This document shows, one piece after another, positions 14,729 through 23,012 of a stretch of 30,458 nt of DNA. The DNA lies in the NCBI GenBank assembly GCA_049699975.1, contig JBNAWB010000021.1, forward strand, positions 1 through 30,458, given 5' to 3'. The DNA is from CAZAGD01 sp049699975. GTDB taxonomy: Bacteria; Desulfobacterota; SM23-61. Within the stretch, counting starts at the first letter, position 1. The number at the start of each line of letters is the position of its first letter. The position numbers and the translations under genes were made by a program. The notes under the pieces are model-generated. The model had not been told where the DNA came from. It saw only the letters and a list, made by a program, of their open reading frames with translations, and did no database searches.

Positions 14729-16054
14729 TTAATCAAGGAGTTGTATTTCTCCCCACTGCTCAAATTCTGGCCGGAATTTCTTAACCCGACCAACGATGAC
14801 TAAAACCATCTCCTCAGGATGCAAGTACTCGCGGGCAACGCGATTAATTTCCGCCAAAGAAATGTTGGCTATCCTCTTTGGGTAGTTTAGCCAGTAATCT
14901 TCTTCCAAATCATGGACTTCCCTCTGGATGACTTTTTGCGCTATTTGGCCGAGGGTTTCAAACTTCATCGGGTAGCTGCCGATAAAAAAATTAATAGCTT
15001 CGGACCTTTCCTCTTCTGTGGCTCCTTCTTGCAGAAATTTTTTTTCTACGCCCAAGATTTCCTGGACGCAGGCATAAGTTGTTTCCGTAGGGGTAAAAGT
15101 AGAAATAAGAAACGGACCTTTATTTTTGCGCGGTTCCAATCCTGAGCGAATGCCATAAGTATAACCCAGCTCCACTCTGATCCGCTGCATTAAGCGGGAT
15201 GAGAATCCTCCGCCGCCTAAAATATAGTTCATCACGGCCAAAGGCAAATAATCAGGATGATTATGGGGGAGAGAAAGATGGCCCAAGCGAATTTGGCTTT
15301 GGGTTAAATCTGGCCGATCAATTAAAATTATTTTTTTAGCTGATAAATAGGCATATTTACTTTCCTCGCCGTTTGCCCAGCTCCTATCTTTTACCGCTGG
15401 GAAATTTCCTTCTACCCAACGCAGAAGCTTTTCCTCTTCCAGAGAACCAACAAAGACCAAAAAACTACCTTGGGGCAAAAAATTTTGGGCATGGAATTCT
15501 TTAATATCTTCCCCAAAAATTTGGGGCAAGGAAGATAAAGACCCGTAAACAGGGTGATCATACGGTGTTCCTTGGAAAATAGCGGTCTGAAAATGCTCAT
15601 CAGCCACGATGGGCGATTCATCCTTTCGCTGCTCCAAGGCTGCTAATCGACGCTTTTTCATTTGGGCAAATTCTTCCCTGGAAAAAGCTGGCTCGGTATA
15701 TATCTCTAAAAGAATAGCCAGCAGAGTTTCCCAATCTTCCTGTAACCCCGATATATGGAGGGAAGTATAATCCCAACCCGCATGGGCTGAAAGAATGGCT
15801 CCAAAGGAATCTATATCGGCGGCCAATTGGAGAGCGGATCGTTTTTTGGTTCCCAGAGTCAGCATCTCGGCCGTCAAATCCGCGAGGCCCGCTTTTCCTG
15901 GAAAATCAGCCTCTGCTCCATAAGGGAGAACGAGGTGCATACTCAACAAAGGCAGATGCGGTTTATTCACCAGACAGACGCGCAGACCTTGCGGAAGTTG
16001 GTAAGAAAAAATTTGCGGTGGGGTAAAAAGGGAGAGGCTCTGGTTAAAATTCAT
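14729..16054 (-). CDS. M16-family peptidase-like protein, non-catalytic subunit
   Basis: This 441-residue protein has two M16 half-domains but has lost the zinc motif. Where an active subunit has HxxEH, this one has D-L-T-A-E (59-63 in GLADLTAEMLTLG). It keeps the substrate-binding Arg-Tyr pair that sits in the C-terminal half of such partners (Arg292 and Tyr299 in RIRVELGYTYGIRSG). It should form a heterodimer with the upstream gene product, as mitochondrial processing peptidase and bacterial two-chain pitrilysins do. The two genes overlap by ATGA, giving translational coupling and equal amounts. No signal peptide is visible, so the pair is probably cytoplasmic. Confidence 0.88.
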   Translation of the reverse strand: MNFNQSLSLFTPPQIFSYQLPQGLRVCLVNKPHLPLLSMHLVLPYGAEADFPGKAGLADLTAEMLTLGTKKRSALQLAADIDSFGAILSAHAGWDYTSLHISGLQEDWETLLAILLEIYTEPAFSREEFAQMKKRRLAALEQRKDESPIVADEHFQTAIFQGTPYDHPVYGSLSSLPQIFGEDIKEFHAQNFLPQGSFLVFVGSLEEEKLLRWVEGNFPAVKDRSWANGEESKYAYLSAKKIILIDRPDLTQSQIRLGHLSLPHNHPDYLPLAVMNYILGGGGFSSRLMQRIRVELGYTYGIRSGLEPRKNKGPFLISTFTPTETTYACVQEILGVEKKFLQEGATEEERSEAINFFIGSYPMKFETLGQIAQKVIQREVHDLEEDYWLNYPKRIANISLAEINRVAREYLHPEEMVLVIVGRVKKFRPEFEQWGEIQLLD

Positions 16055-17346
16055 GCCAGTTCTCCTAAGGTTTCATGCTCTCTTTGACTGACCGGAACAA
16101 GGGTAATTACCGTACGATTTTCAGCACAAAGATATTTGCGAGCTACCCGCTGAATATCTGCCGGAGTTATTTCTTCATAAGCAGAAAGAAGCGCATAAAT
16201 TTGCTGAAAATTTCCGGTTTTTATTTGATAGAGTCCAGCCAGTAAACCTTTAAAGAAATTAGTCTGCATATTCCTTAAAAAAGCCGCCCGGAGCTGCTTT
16301 TTAGCTTTCCTCAGTTCGACGGCCGAAATAAGATTCTCTTTTAAATTTTCTATCTCTTTCCAAATTTCTGCTTCCAACGTAGCTAAGCATGTGCCTGGTG
16401 AAGCAATGGCGTAAATTTGTAAGAGACCAGGATCCATAGGAAAGAATGGCGGTGAACCTACTTCCGCGCGCACTTCCACTGCTTGGCCAGGCTTCTCAAA
16501 TTTTTCAAAAAAGCGGGATGATCTTCCTGCCGAAAGCACAGCGCAGAGAATCTCCAAAGCAAAAAGGTCAGGATGATTAATTCCTGGAACATGGAAGCCC
16601 GAAAAGAAGGCCGAAACTTGGGCAACTTTTTTGAAGACGGCCCTTTTCTCACCCCGTTGGGCGTTTTCCGGAGGAATGACTAAACGAGGCCTGGGTTGGG
16701 GAGGAATGTGGCTATAGTATTTCTCTACAAGGCGGTAGGCCTGTTCTGCCCAAACATCTCCCACAATTACCACCACCGCATTGTTCGGAGCGTAGAATAA
16801 GCGGTAATATTCCAGACAGTCATCCAAAGTCAGATTTTTTAAGTCGTAATCCCAGCCAATTACCGGCCAGCGGTAAGGATGTTTTTCATAGGCCAAGGCA
16901 AAAAGTTGTTCAATAAGCAACCCAAAAGGAGTGTTTACAGCGCGCAGCTTCCGCTCGCTGCGCACTACTTCCCGTTCTGTTTCCAAGGTTTGCGGGGTAA
17001 TCTGCAGGTTTTGCAGGCGGTCAGCCTCCAACCGGACCGCTAACTCCAGCTTGGCCGCCGGCAGATTTTCATAATAAGATGTATTGTCGGTGGTAGTAAA
17101 AGCGTTGAGTGTGCCTCCATTAGCCTGGATGATGCGCGAGAATTCTTCCGGCCCCACTTCTTTGGTCCCTTTGAACATCATATGTTCGAAGAGGTGGGAA
17201 ATTCCAGTCAGCCCAGGCCTTTCGTATCGAGAACCGGCCGCAAAGTGGACTTGATAAGAGACCACGGGTAGCGCATGATCTTCGCCGATAATTATTTGCA
17301 GGCCGTTGACCAACTTGTATGTGGTAAAATTGGGCAGGATATTCAA
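16051..17346 (-). CDS. M16-family zinc metallopeptidase, catalytic subunit
   Basis: This is an insulinase/processing-peptidase-like endopeptidase of 431 residues. The inverted zinc motif is intact: HLFEH (His51, His55, with catalytic Glu54) in GISHLFEHMMFKGTK, with the third ligand Glu131 in EREVVRSERK, 76 residues later as expected. An inactive C-terminal half follows (about 230-431). It lacks a signal peptide. It is the upstream member of the two-gene unit with the HxxEH-less partner, and one base separates it from the ferredoxin gene before it. A role in digesting unfolded or small peptides is likely but not shown here. Confidence 0.9.
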   Translation of the reverse strand: MNILPNFTTYKLVNGLQIIIGEDHALPVVSYQVHFAAGSRYERPGLTGISHLFEHMMFKGTKEVGPEEFSRIIQANGGTLNAFTTTDNTSYYENLPAAKLELAVRLEADRLQNLQITPQTLETEREVVRSERKLRAVNTPFGLLIEQLFALAYEKHPYRWPVIGWDYDLKNLTLDDCLEYYRLFYAPNNAVVVIVGDVWAEQAYRLVEKYYSHIPPQPRPRLVIPPENAQRGEKRAVFKKVAQVSAFFSGFHVPGINHPDLFALEILCAVLSAGRSSRFFEKFEKPGQAVEVRAEVGSPPFFPMDPGLLQIYAIASPGTCLATLEAEIWKEIENLKENLISAVELRKAKKQLRAAFLRNMQTNFFKGLLAGLYQIKTGNFQQIYALLSAYEEITPADIQRVARKYLCAENRTVITLVPVSQREHETLGELA

Positions 17347-17347
17347 T

Positions 17348-17539
17348 TCATTCTTTCCAGCTTATGCATTGCACTGGACAACTATCTATGGCCTCCTGAA
17401 TCTTGGCTTCGGGAGCGCCGGTAGGATTATATACTTCCGAGATGTCTTTCTCATTTAAGCGGAAAACTTCGGGGCAAGTTTCCGCACAAAGCCCACAAGA
17501 AATGCAATCATCTTGATTTACCACCGGAATCTTAGGCAT
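17348..17539 (-). CDS. 4Fe-4S ferredoxin, single-cluster type
   Basis: This is a 63-residue soluble electron carrier. It has the motif CISCGLCAETCP (Cys12, 15, 18, 22) and a distant CPVQC (Cys54, 58). That is the pattern of a single [4Fe-4S] cluster bound by Cys12, 15, 18 and 54, with the other two cysteines free or in a disulfide. The acidic sequence is typical. A GGAG-type ribosome site is present. It could serve IorAB or another oxidoreductase. It is the first gene of the M16 run, but no functional link to the peptidase is evident. Confidence 0.93.
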   Translation of the reverse strand: MPKIPVVNQDDCISCGLCAETCPEVFRLNEKDISEVYNPTGAPEAKIQEAIDSCPVQCISWKE

Positions 17540-17923
17540 AAAAAAATCTCCTTTCTAAGCCCAGCAAGATATGGCTCATTATACCATTGGATTTTTTAAA
17601 TTGCCACTTCTATGCAGTTTTCTTTATGCCTCCTAACCTCCCTGTGCCCTCCACGCCCTCTGTGGCAAATTTTTAAATTAAAATATATCCGCGCTTTTTG
17701 CACGTTCTGCGGCGATTTATAATCCCTCCTAACCTCCCTTTAAAAAGGAAGGGACTAAGAATTTCTTTTCTTTAAAGGAACGGCTAAAGAAGATTAACTC
17801 TCCTCTTTTCTAAAGATAGGATGGGAAAGATTAAGCCCATGGCGAAAACTGTGCGCCGGTCAGCTTAAGCGGTGGTTGACTTGGTTTACCGCTTGGGACA
17901 TAATGGGTGGCAAGGAGGAAAAG
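17540..17923. other. 384-bp divergent intergenic region with a 15-bp direct repeat
   Basis: It separates the ferredoxin (minus) from the histidine phosphatase (plus). CCTCCTAACCTCCCT occurs perfectly at 17629-17643 and 17725-17739. The first copy runs into CTGTGCCCTCCACGCCCTCT, which resembles the right arm of the inverted repeat at 14637-14670. An open frame from 17876 reaches the phosphatase but lacks a ribosome site of its own. No RNA gene or clear promoter was seen. Confidence 0.55.
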
Positions 17924-18562
17924 ATGACCCGTATTTATCTTGTGCGGCATGGGACTACAGAATGGAACCAAGAAGAAATTTTTCGGGGAAGAGTAGACAT
18001 AGAACTTAATGACACAGGAAGAAGGGAAGCGCAGGCTTTGGCCCATTATTTTCAGCCCATTTCTCTCCAGGCCATATACAGCAGTCCTCTTTCTCGAGCC
18101 TGGGAGACAGCGCAAGCAGTTGCCCAGGGGCATAAATTAGAGATTATTCTTGAGCCAGCTTTTATTGATATTGACTTTGGAGAATGGCACGGATTACCGC
18201 TGAAAGAAGTGCAAGAGAAATTTCCTACTTTATACCGGGCCTGGCGGGAAAAACCGCATACAGTCATTTTTCCTAAAGGGGAAAGTCTGGAGCAAGTACG
18301 GCATCGGGCATGGGCGGGCTTACAGGCTATTATCCAAAAAAGCGAAGACCAAACCATCCTGATAGTTTCTCATCGGGTAATTACGAAGGTACTCATCTGT
18401 GCTGCCTTAGGCCTAGATAATTCCCATTTTTGGCAAATAAAACAGGATACCACGGCCGTTAATTGTTTCGAATACCACCGCGGTCGTTTGGTGGTTTCTT
18501 TAATTAACGATACTTGTCATTTAAAATCAATCCACGCTGGAACTACCCGTAAAGATTTCTAA
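17924..18562 (+). CDS. Histidine phosphatase family protein (phosphoglycerate mutase/CobC-like)
   Basis: This 212-residue phosphatase works through a phosphohistidine. The catalytic RHG is Arg8-His9-Gly10 in IYLVRHGTTEWN. Arg58 sits in SSPLSRAWETA, the acid Glu87 in DFGEWHG, and the second histidine His150 in IVSHR. The open frame begins at 17876, but the ATG at 17924 has AGGAGG at ideal spacing and gives the canonical start. Members include alpha-ribazole phosphatase, cofactor-independent phosphoglycerate mutase-like enzymes and broad phosphatases, and no cobalamin genes lie nearby to decide. Its stop codon overlaps the next ATG by one base (TAATG). Confidence 0.9.
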   Translation: MTRIYLVRHGTTEWNQEEIFRGRVDIELNDTGRREAQALAHYFQPISLQAIYSSPLSRAWETAQAVAQGHKLEIILEPAFIDIDFGEWHGLPLKEVQEKFPTLYRAWREKPHTVIFPKGESLEQVRHRAWAGLQAIIQKSEDQTILIVSHRVITKVLICAALGLDNSHFWQIKQDTTAVNCFEYHRGRLVVSLINDTCHLKSIHAGTTRKDF

Positions 18563-19467
18563 TGAAAAAAGTTAAAGAAAAAATCCATCACCTTTGGATG
18601 GAGCAACTGCGATTTCAGTTAAGAACTGCGTGGGATATTTTATGGGAGGCCCGAAGTTCTTTTTCCCGTGATGGGTGCCTGAACCTTTCCGCAGCTTTGG
18701 CATTTTACACCATACTTTCTATCATTCCTTTTTTATTTCTATTAGTGTCCCTTACAGGCTACTTGCTTGGTTCTTCTGAACAAGCTTTAGAGGTAGCCAT
18801 CTCTTTGGGGGACCGCCTTTTCCCTCAAAGTAGCGATTTTATTCTAAAAGAAGTACAAGCTTTGACTCACCGCGCCAAGCTTTTCGGCTGGGTCGGATTC
18901 TTTTCTTTGATTTGGACCGCCAGTATAGTCTTTTCTTCCTTAGAATTTGCCTTAGGTATAGTGTTTCGGGTAGAAAGACGGCGTAGTTTTGTCCAATCCA
19001 AATTATTGGCCATCTCCATGATTCCGGCAGCCATGATTATCTTTTTCTTTTCTATATTCATTACTGGTTTCGCCCGCATCATGGAGAGTTATGACCTAAC
19101 CTTTTGGGGAATTAATTTGGCCAAATCAAATTTTTTAGAATTCTTGGTGGGCTATCTCTTACCTTATTTGATCTTAGCCATTTCTTTTACGGCCATATAT
19201 AAAGTCATCCCTCCGGCCAAAATATCTTTTCGCCATGCCTTGGCGGGCGGAGCCAGCTGTGCCTTTCTCTTTGAAATAGTCAAGCATCTTTTTACCTGGT
19301 ACGTAAAGAGATCTTCTCCTTATAGTATTGTTTACGGCTCTCTGGAAACGATAATTATTCTGGTGGTCTGGGTTTTCTATTCCGCAGCCGTCCTTCTATT
19401 CTGTGCCGAATTAGTTTCCGCTTACCGCAGGCGGGATATAACTTTGTTGCAAAAAGTTTTCCTATGA
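18562..19467 (+). CDS. YihY/BrkB family inner-membrane protein
   Basis: This 301-residue integral membrane protein has a cytoplasmic, charged N-terminus of about 40 residues and then six predicted helices. Family features are LSAALAFYTILSIIPFLFLLVSL after the first charged segment, the central WTASIVFSSLEFALGIVFRVERRRS, and the terminal YGSLETIIILVVWVFYSAAVLLFCAELVSAYRRR. The family was once mislabelled as ribonuclease BN; transport or envelope roles have been proposed and the function is unresolved. It is translationally coupled to the phosphatase and followed after 12 bp by the MFS gene. Confidence 0.9.
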   Translation: MKKVKEKIHHLWMEQLRFQLRTAWDILWEARSSFSRDGCLNLSAALAFYTILSIIPFLFLLVSLTGYLLGSSEQALEVAISLGDRLFPQSSDFILKEVQALTHRAKLFGWVGFFSLIWTASIVFSSLEFALGIVFRVERRRSFVQSKLLAISMIPAAMIIFFFSIFITGFARIMESYDLTFWGINLAKSNFLEFLVGYLLPYLILAISFTAIYKVIPPAKISFRHALAGGASCAFLFEIVKHLFTWYVKRSSPYSIVYGSLETIIILVVWVFYSAAVLLFCAELVSAYRRRDITLLQKVFL

Positions 19468-19479
19468 GGTGCCAAGATA

Positions 19480-20661
19480 TTGAACCTTGCAGAGAAAAAT
19501 AAAAAAGTTCGCGCCCTTTTTTCTTTTAGCACTTTCCATTTTATAGATGACGGTTTTGCTGATTCTATCTATCTCCTTCTTCCTTTTATAGCTGCCGAAT
19601 TACAGCTTTCTTTTAGTCAGGTGGGCATCTTAAAAGGGGTATTTTCCGGCGCTATGGGCTTGGGTCAATTCCCCTTAAGCCTTGTGGGCGAAAAGCTGGG
19701 GGAGTTAACTGTAGTCGCCAGCGGGATATTGGGATTAGCCCTTGGTTTCTTACTTTTAAGTTTAACAACTTCTTTCCCGGCAATTTTGGGCGCCTTGATC
19801 TTAGCAAAGGGTACGGCAGCTGGGCAACATGGTTTAAGTTCATCAGTGATCTCCCGCGTCTTCGAGGGCCCAGGAAGAAGAACTGCTCTGGGTACTTTTA
19901 ACTTTGCTGGAGACTTAGGAAAAGTCTGCGTCCCTTTTTTATTGGCTCTTTTAATTAATTTCTGGGGCTGGCGCAAAGCTACCTTTTTTCTGTCTTTAGG
20001 CGGACTCTTATTAGGGATTTTCCTCTGGATTTTAACTAAGAATGTGCAGGAGCCGGCACCCTTCATAGCCGCAAAAGATACTGCCCAGGTAAAAAGTAAC
20101 TCCTGGGGCATCAAGAATTTAAAGAGTTTTGCCGCTCTGCTTACTATTGGCATAATTGACATTGCGACGCGAACTGCTTTACTTACTTTTCTTCCCTTCC
20201 TTCTTCTGCAAAAAAATATTCCCGCCGACCAAGTCGGTTTTGCTTTGACTATTCTTTTTGCTGGTGGAGCTGTAGGCAAATTTGTGTGCGGGGTTTTAGC
20301 GGAATGGTTGGGCGTAATTCCCATGGTCATCGCCACTGAAGCGCTTACTACGGCAGGAATTTTATCTTTATTTTGGTCTTCCCCAACAGCAATATGGATG
20401 CTCTTGCCTTTAGTAGGTATAGTGCTTAATGGAACCTCTTCGGTCTTATATGCTACAGTGGCTGAAATTATTTCTCCATCTGGTCGTTCCCGGGGATACG
20501 GACTTTATTACGCCATCACTTTAGGAGCAGGCGCGGTATCACCCATCTTTTATGGGATTATCACCGATTATTTTAGCCTATCTGTTACTATTATAAGTAC
20601 GGGCTTGATGGCCTTGATTACTATTCCTTTAAGCAATTATCTTTCACCCACCAAAGCGTAA
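19480..20661 (+). CDS. Major facilitator superfamily transporter
   Basis: This 393-residue protein has about 12 predicted membrane helices in two halves. The loop between helices 2 and 3 carries a degenerate MFS motif (FPLSLVGEKLGELT). The GTAAGQHGLSSSVISR and GTFNFAGDLGKVCVPFLLALLI segments recall fosmidomycin-resistance-type (Fsr) exporters. The best start is a TTG at 19480, preceded by a GAGGTG ribosome site nine bases away; no ATG lies near. The substrate cannot be inferred. It ends the three-gene plus-strand unit begun by the phosphatase. Confidence 0.85.
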   Translation: MNLAEKNKKVRALFSFSTFHFIDDGFADSIYLLLPFIAAELQLSFSQVGILKGVFSGAMGLGQFPLSLVGEKLGELTVVASGILGLALGFLLLSLTTSFPAILGALILAKGTAAGQHGLSSSVISRVFEGPGRRTALGTFNFAGDLGKVCVPFLLALLINFWGWRKATFFLSLGGLLLGIFLWILTKNVQEPAPFIAAKDTAQVKSNSWGIKNLKSFAALLTIGIIDIATRTALLTFLPFLLLQKNIPADQVGFALTILFAGGAVGKFVCGVLAEWLGVIPMVIATEALTTAGILSLFWSSPTAIWMLLPLVGIVLNGTSSVLYATVAEIISPSGRSRGYGLYYAITLGAGAVSPIFYGIITDYFSLSVTIISTGLMALITIPLSNYLSPTKA

Positions 20662-20796
20662 AATAAGTCCCTTAAAGAATTGTTTCGCCATATCTTTTCT
20701 GGGGTTTTAGTCAAAGAAATAGAAATTTTAGATCTCCCCCTTACCCTGCCTCTAACAATAGTTCTCCCACTTTTCAGTGACGGATTACTAAAATCC

Positions 20797-20825
20797 TTGA
20801 TTTCAATTTGAAGGTTAAGTAAAAT
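20797..20825 (+). promoter_or_regulatory. Sigma-70 promoter for the hydroxy-acid dehydrogenase/TctCBA unit
   Basis: TTGATT (20797-20802), a 17-base spacer and TAAAAT (20820-20825) form a near-consensus promoter. It sits about 45 bp upstream of the ATG of the FMN dehydrogenase, in a 208-bp gap that holds no other gene. Confidence 0.55.
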
Positions 20826-20869
20826 ACAAACTCGACTTAAAAATTTCATCGAAAGAAATGGAATAAAAA

Positions 20870-21895
20870 ATGGATTTACAGAAGGTATATGTCACGGCCA
20901 GAGAAAAATTTAAGGGGGTCTGCCGGGTATGTCCTGTTTGCAATGGACGTGCTTGTGCCGGAGAAATGCCCGGGATGGGTGGTATTGGTACGGGTTCATC
21001 TTTTATAGCTAATTTTGATAGTTTGGCCCGATGGAAATTAAATCTGCGCACTATTCACGATGCTGCTGACCCAGATATAAAATACAATTTTTTCGGATGC
21101 TCTTTGCAGACGCCTATTTTAGTGGCTCCTTTAGCAGGCATGGCCATTAATATGGGGCAGGCCATGGAGGAGAAAGAATATTTAATGGCCATGGTGGAGG
21201 GGGCTCAAGAAGGAGGATCCATAGCCTTTACTTGCGATGGCCCCAATCCCATTTTCTTTGATTTGGGTATAGAAATTTTAAAGATGAAACAGGGATGGGG
21301 CGTACCCACTATTAAGCCCCGAGAAGAAGAGGCTTTTCTTTCGCGCTTAAGAAAGGCCGAAGAATGCGGTGTTCCCGCAGTAGCTACAGATATAGATGCT
21401 GCAGGGATAATCCACATGAAGAAAGCAGGCCAGCCGGCCGGACCCTGGCCGGCGAAAGTTTGGGAGAGAATTATCGCCCGCGCCAAGGTGCCCATCATCC
21501 TCAAAGGAGTGATGACGGAAAAAGAAGCTAAAATCGCCGTGGACATCGGAGCCGCTGGCCTTGTAGTTTCTAATCATGGAGGTCGAGTCTTGGATCATAC
21601 GCCGGGCACCGCAGAAGTTTTGCCCGAGATTGCTTCGGCCGTCAAAGGGAAAATTAAAATTTTCGTTGATGGAGGAGTGCGCAGTGGTGGAGATGTTTTA
21701 AAAATGTTGGCTTTGGGAGCAGAGGCGGTGCTGATTGGTCGGCCTATGGCCATAGCAGCAGTTGGCGGTGGGAAAGAGGCGGTGGCTTTCCTTCTAAGTC
21801 AATATGCTTCGCAGTTGCACACAGCCATGATTTATACTGGTTGTAAATCTCTTCCCAATGTCACTTCCTCAATTTTAAGATTAGGAAGGAGGTGA
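20870..21895 (+). CDS. FMN-dependent alpha-hydroxy-acid dehydrogenase
   Basis: This 341-residue protein belongs to the glycolate oxidase/lactate dehydrogenase flavoprotein superfamily and should oxidise an L-2-hydroxy acid to the 2-oxo acid. The C-terminal barrel carries the defining residues: Lys212 in PIILKGV, the catalytic base His236 in VVSNHGGR with Arg239, and the FMN phosphate site DGGVRSGGD (267-275) with AVLIGRPMA. The N-terminus has a CxxCxxCxxxxC cluster (Cys18, 21, 24, 29) followed by GEMPGMGGIGTG. This variant is common in anaerobes, and the cysteines may bind a metal or Fe-S centre. The start has only a weak ribosome site. It lies 66 bp before a TctCBA carboxylate transporter, so its substrate is plausibly the imported acid. 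Confidence 0.85.
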   Translation: MDLQKVYVTAREKFKGVCRVCPVCNGRACAGEMPGMGGIGTGSSFIANFDSLARWKLNLRTIHDAADPDIKYNFFGCSLQTPILVAPLAGMAINMGQAMEEKEYLMAMVEGAQEGGSIAFTCDGPNPIFFDLGIEILKMKQGWGVPTIKPREEEAFLSRLRKAEECGVPAVATDIDAAGIIHMKKAGQPAGPWPAKVWERIIARAKVPIILKGVMTEKEAKIAVDIGAAGLVVSNHGGRVLDHTPGTAEVLPEIASAVKGKIKIFVDGGVRSGGDVLKMLALGAEAVLIGRPMAIAAVGGGKEAVAFLLSQYASQLHTAMIYTGCKSLPNVTSSILRLGRR

Positions 21896-21961
21896 ATGTT
21901 TTAACATTATAAAAAAAATTCTTGCAAAAAATAATTAAAAATAGACCTAAAGGAGGACAAA

Positions 21962-22951
21962 ATGCGACGGAAATCTTTTTTTAAGACTTGGCTCATATTA
22001 AGTTTAGCTACCTTATTGATCTTAGGAGGCTGGATAGCCCAAGTCCAGGCGCAAGCCAAATACCCCAGCCGACCTATCAGCTTTATTTGCCCATGGGGCG
22101 CTGGGGGAGGCACAGACCGGGTAGCGAGAATGCTGGCGGTGCTTTTAGAAAAAGATCTCGGCCAACCGGTAACTGTAGTCAACCGAACGGGAGGTAGCGG
22201 AGCAGTAGGGCATACAGCCGGGGCAACTGCCGCTCCTGATGGCTATACGATGACTATTATCACCGTGGAGATAACCATGATGCACTGGATGGGCTTAGCC
22301 AAAGTAACTTATAAAGATTTCAAACCAGTAGCCCTGATTAACTTTGATCCAGCAGGAGTTAATGTCCGCGCTGATGCACCGTGGGCTACCCTAAAAGATC
22401 TATTAGAGTATGCCAAGGCTAATCCTGGAAAATTAAAAGCCACAGGAACCGGCAAAGGAGGTATCTGGGACTTAGCGCGGGCCGGCATGTTGAAAACAGC
22501 AGGAATTCCTATAGACGCTATTCCCTGGGTGCCCAGTGAAGGTGCTGCTCCGGGATTAGCAGAATTGGTTGCTGGAGGTGTCCAGGTTGTTACCTGCAGT
22601 CTCCCCGAAGCAGCTTCTTTAATCGAAGCTAAAAAAGTGAAGGCCTTGGCCATTATGGGTGATAAACGCGCTGAGATTTTCCCGGATGTGCCCACTCTAA
22701 AAGAATTAGGAATCAATTGGTCCATGGGTGCTTGGCGAGGAGTAGGTGTGCCCAAAAATACGCCTGATTCAGTTGTGCAAGTTTTAGAACGGTCCTTACA
22801 GAAAGCTGTGGCCAGTACGGAATTCAAAGACTTCATGAAGAAAAATGGTTTTGGAATTATGTGGGGCTCGGCGGCTGAATTTGGCAAGTTTATGGCTGAA
22901 AGTGATAAGACCATGGGCGCCTTGATGAAAGAAGTCGGGTTAATTAAATAG
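21962..22951 (+). CDS. tctC: Tripartite tricarboxylate transporter, periplasmic substrate-binding protein
   Basis: This 329-residue Bug/TctC-family binding protein captures a carboxylate in the periplasm and hands it to TctAB. The signal peptide (MRRKSFFKTW, a hydrophobic core, then cleavage at QVQAQA before KYPSRP) is clear. The mature start YPSRPISFICPWGAGGGTDRVARMLA and VNRTGGSGAVG, with carboxylate-binding GAGGGTD and the following PDGYTM, are diagnostic. A strong AAAGGAGG ribosome site precedes the ATG. A 12-bp hairpin follows the gene, which could keep its message more abundant than that of the membrane subunits. Confidence 0.95.
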   Translation: MRRKSFFKTWLILSLATLLILGGWIAQVQAQAKYPSRPISFICPWGAGGGTDRVARMLAVLLEKDLGQPVTVVNRTGGSGAVGHTAGATAAPDGYTMTIITVEITMMHWMGLAKVTYKDFKPVALINFDPAGVNVRADAPWATLKDLLEYAKANPGKLKATGTGKGGIWDLARAGMLKTAGIPIDAIPWVPSEGAAPGLAELVAGGVQVVTCSLPEAASLIEAKKVKALAIMGDKRAEIFPDVPTLKELGINWSMGAWRGVGVPKNTPDSVVQVLERSLQKAVASTEFKDFMKKNGFGIMWGSAAEFGKFMAESDKTMGALMKEVGLIK

Positions 22952-22964
22952 TCTTCAGTTTCGA

Positions 22965-22997
22965 GAGCCGTAAGGATTTTGACTTTCCTTACGGCTC
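22965..22997 (+). promoter_or_regulatory. Intercistronic hairpin between tctC and tctB
   Basis: GAGCCGTAAGGA (22965-22976) and TCCTTACGGCTC (22986-22997) form a perfect 12-bp stem with a nine-base loop. No T-run follows, so it is not a standard terminator. It is more likely a 3'-end stabiliser that favours the binding-protein message, as in other binding-protein operons, with partial read-through to tctBA. Confidence 0.65.
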
Positions 22998-23012
22998 AAT
23001 AAAGATAAGCAC

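Noticed and set aside
19665..20336. 223-codon minus-strand open frame opposite the MFS gene
   Set aside because: It is a shadow of a hydrophobic coding sequence: Lys/Pro/Ala-rich, no domain, no ribosome site.
22309..22914. 201-codon minus-strand open frame opposite tctC
   Set aside because: It is antisense to a certain gene, has no family motif and is explained by codon bias of the sense strand.
22962..23012. tctC-tctB hairpin as a rho-independent terminator
   Set aside because: There is no T-run after the stem, and tctB and tctA follow directly as partners of the same transporter.
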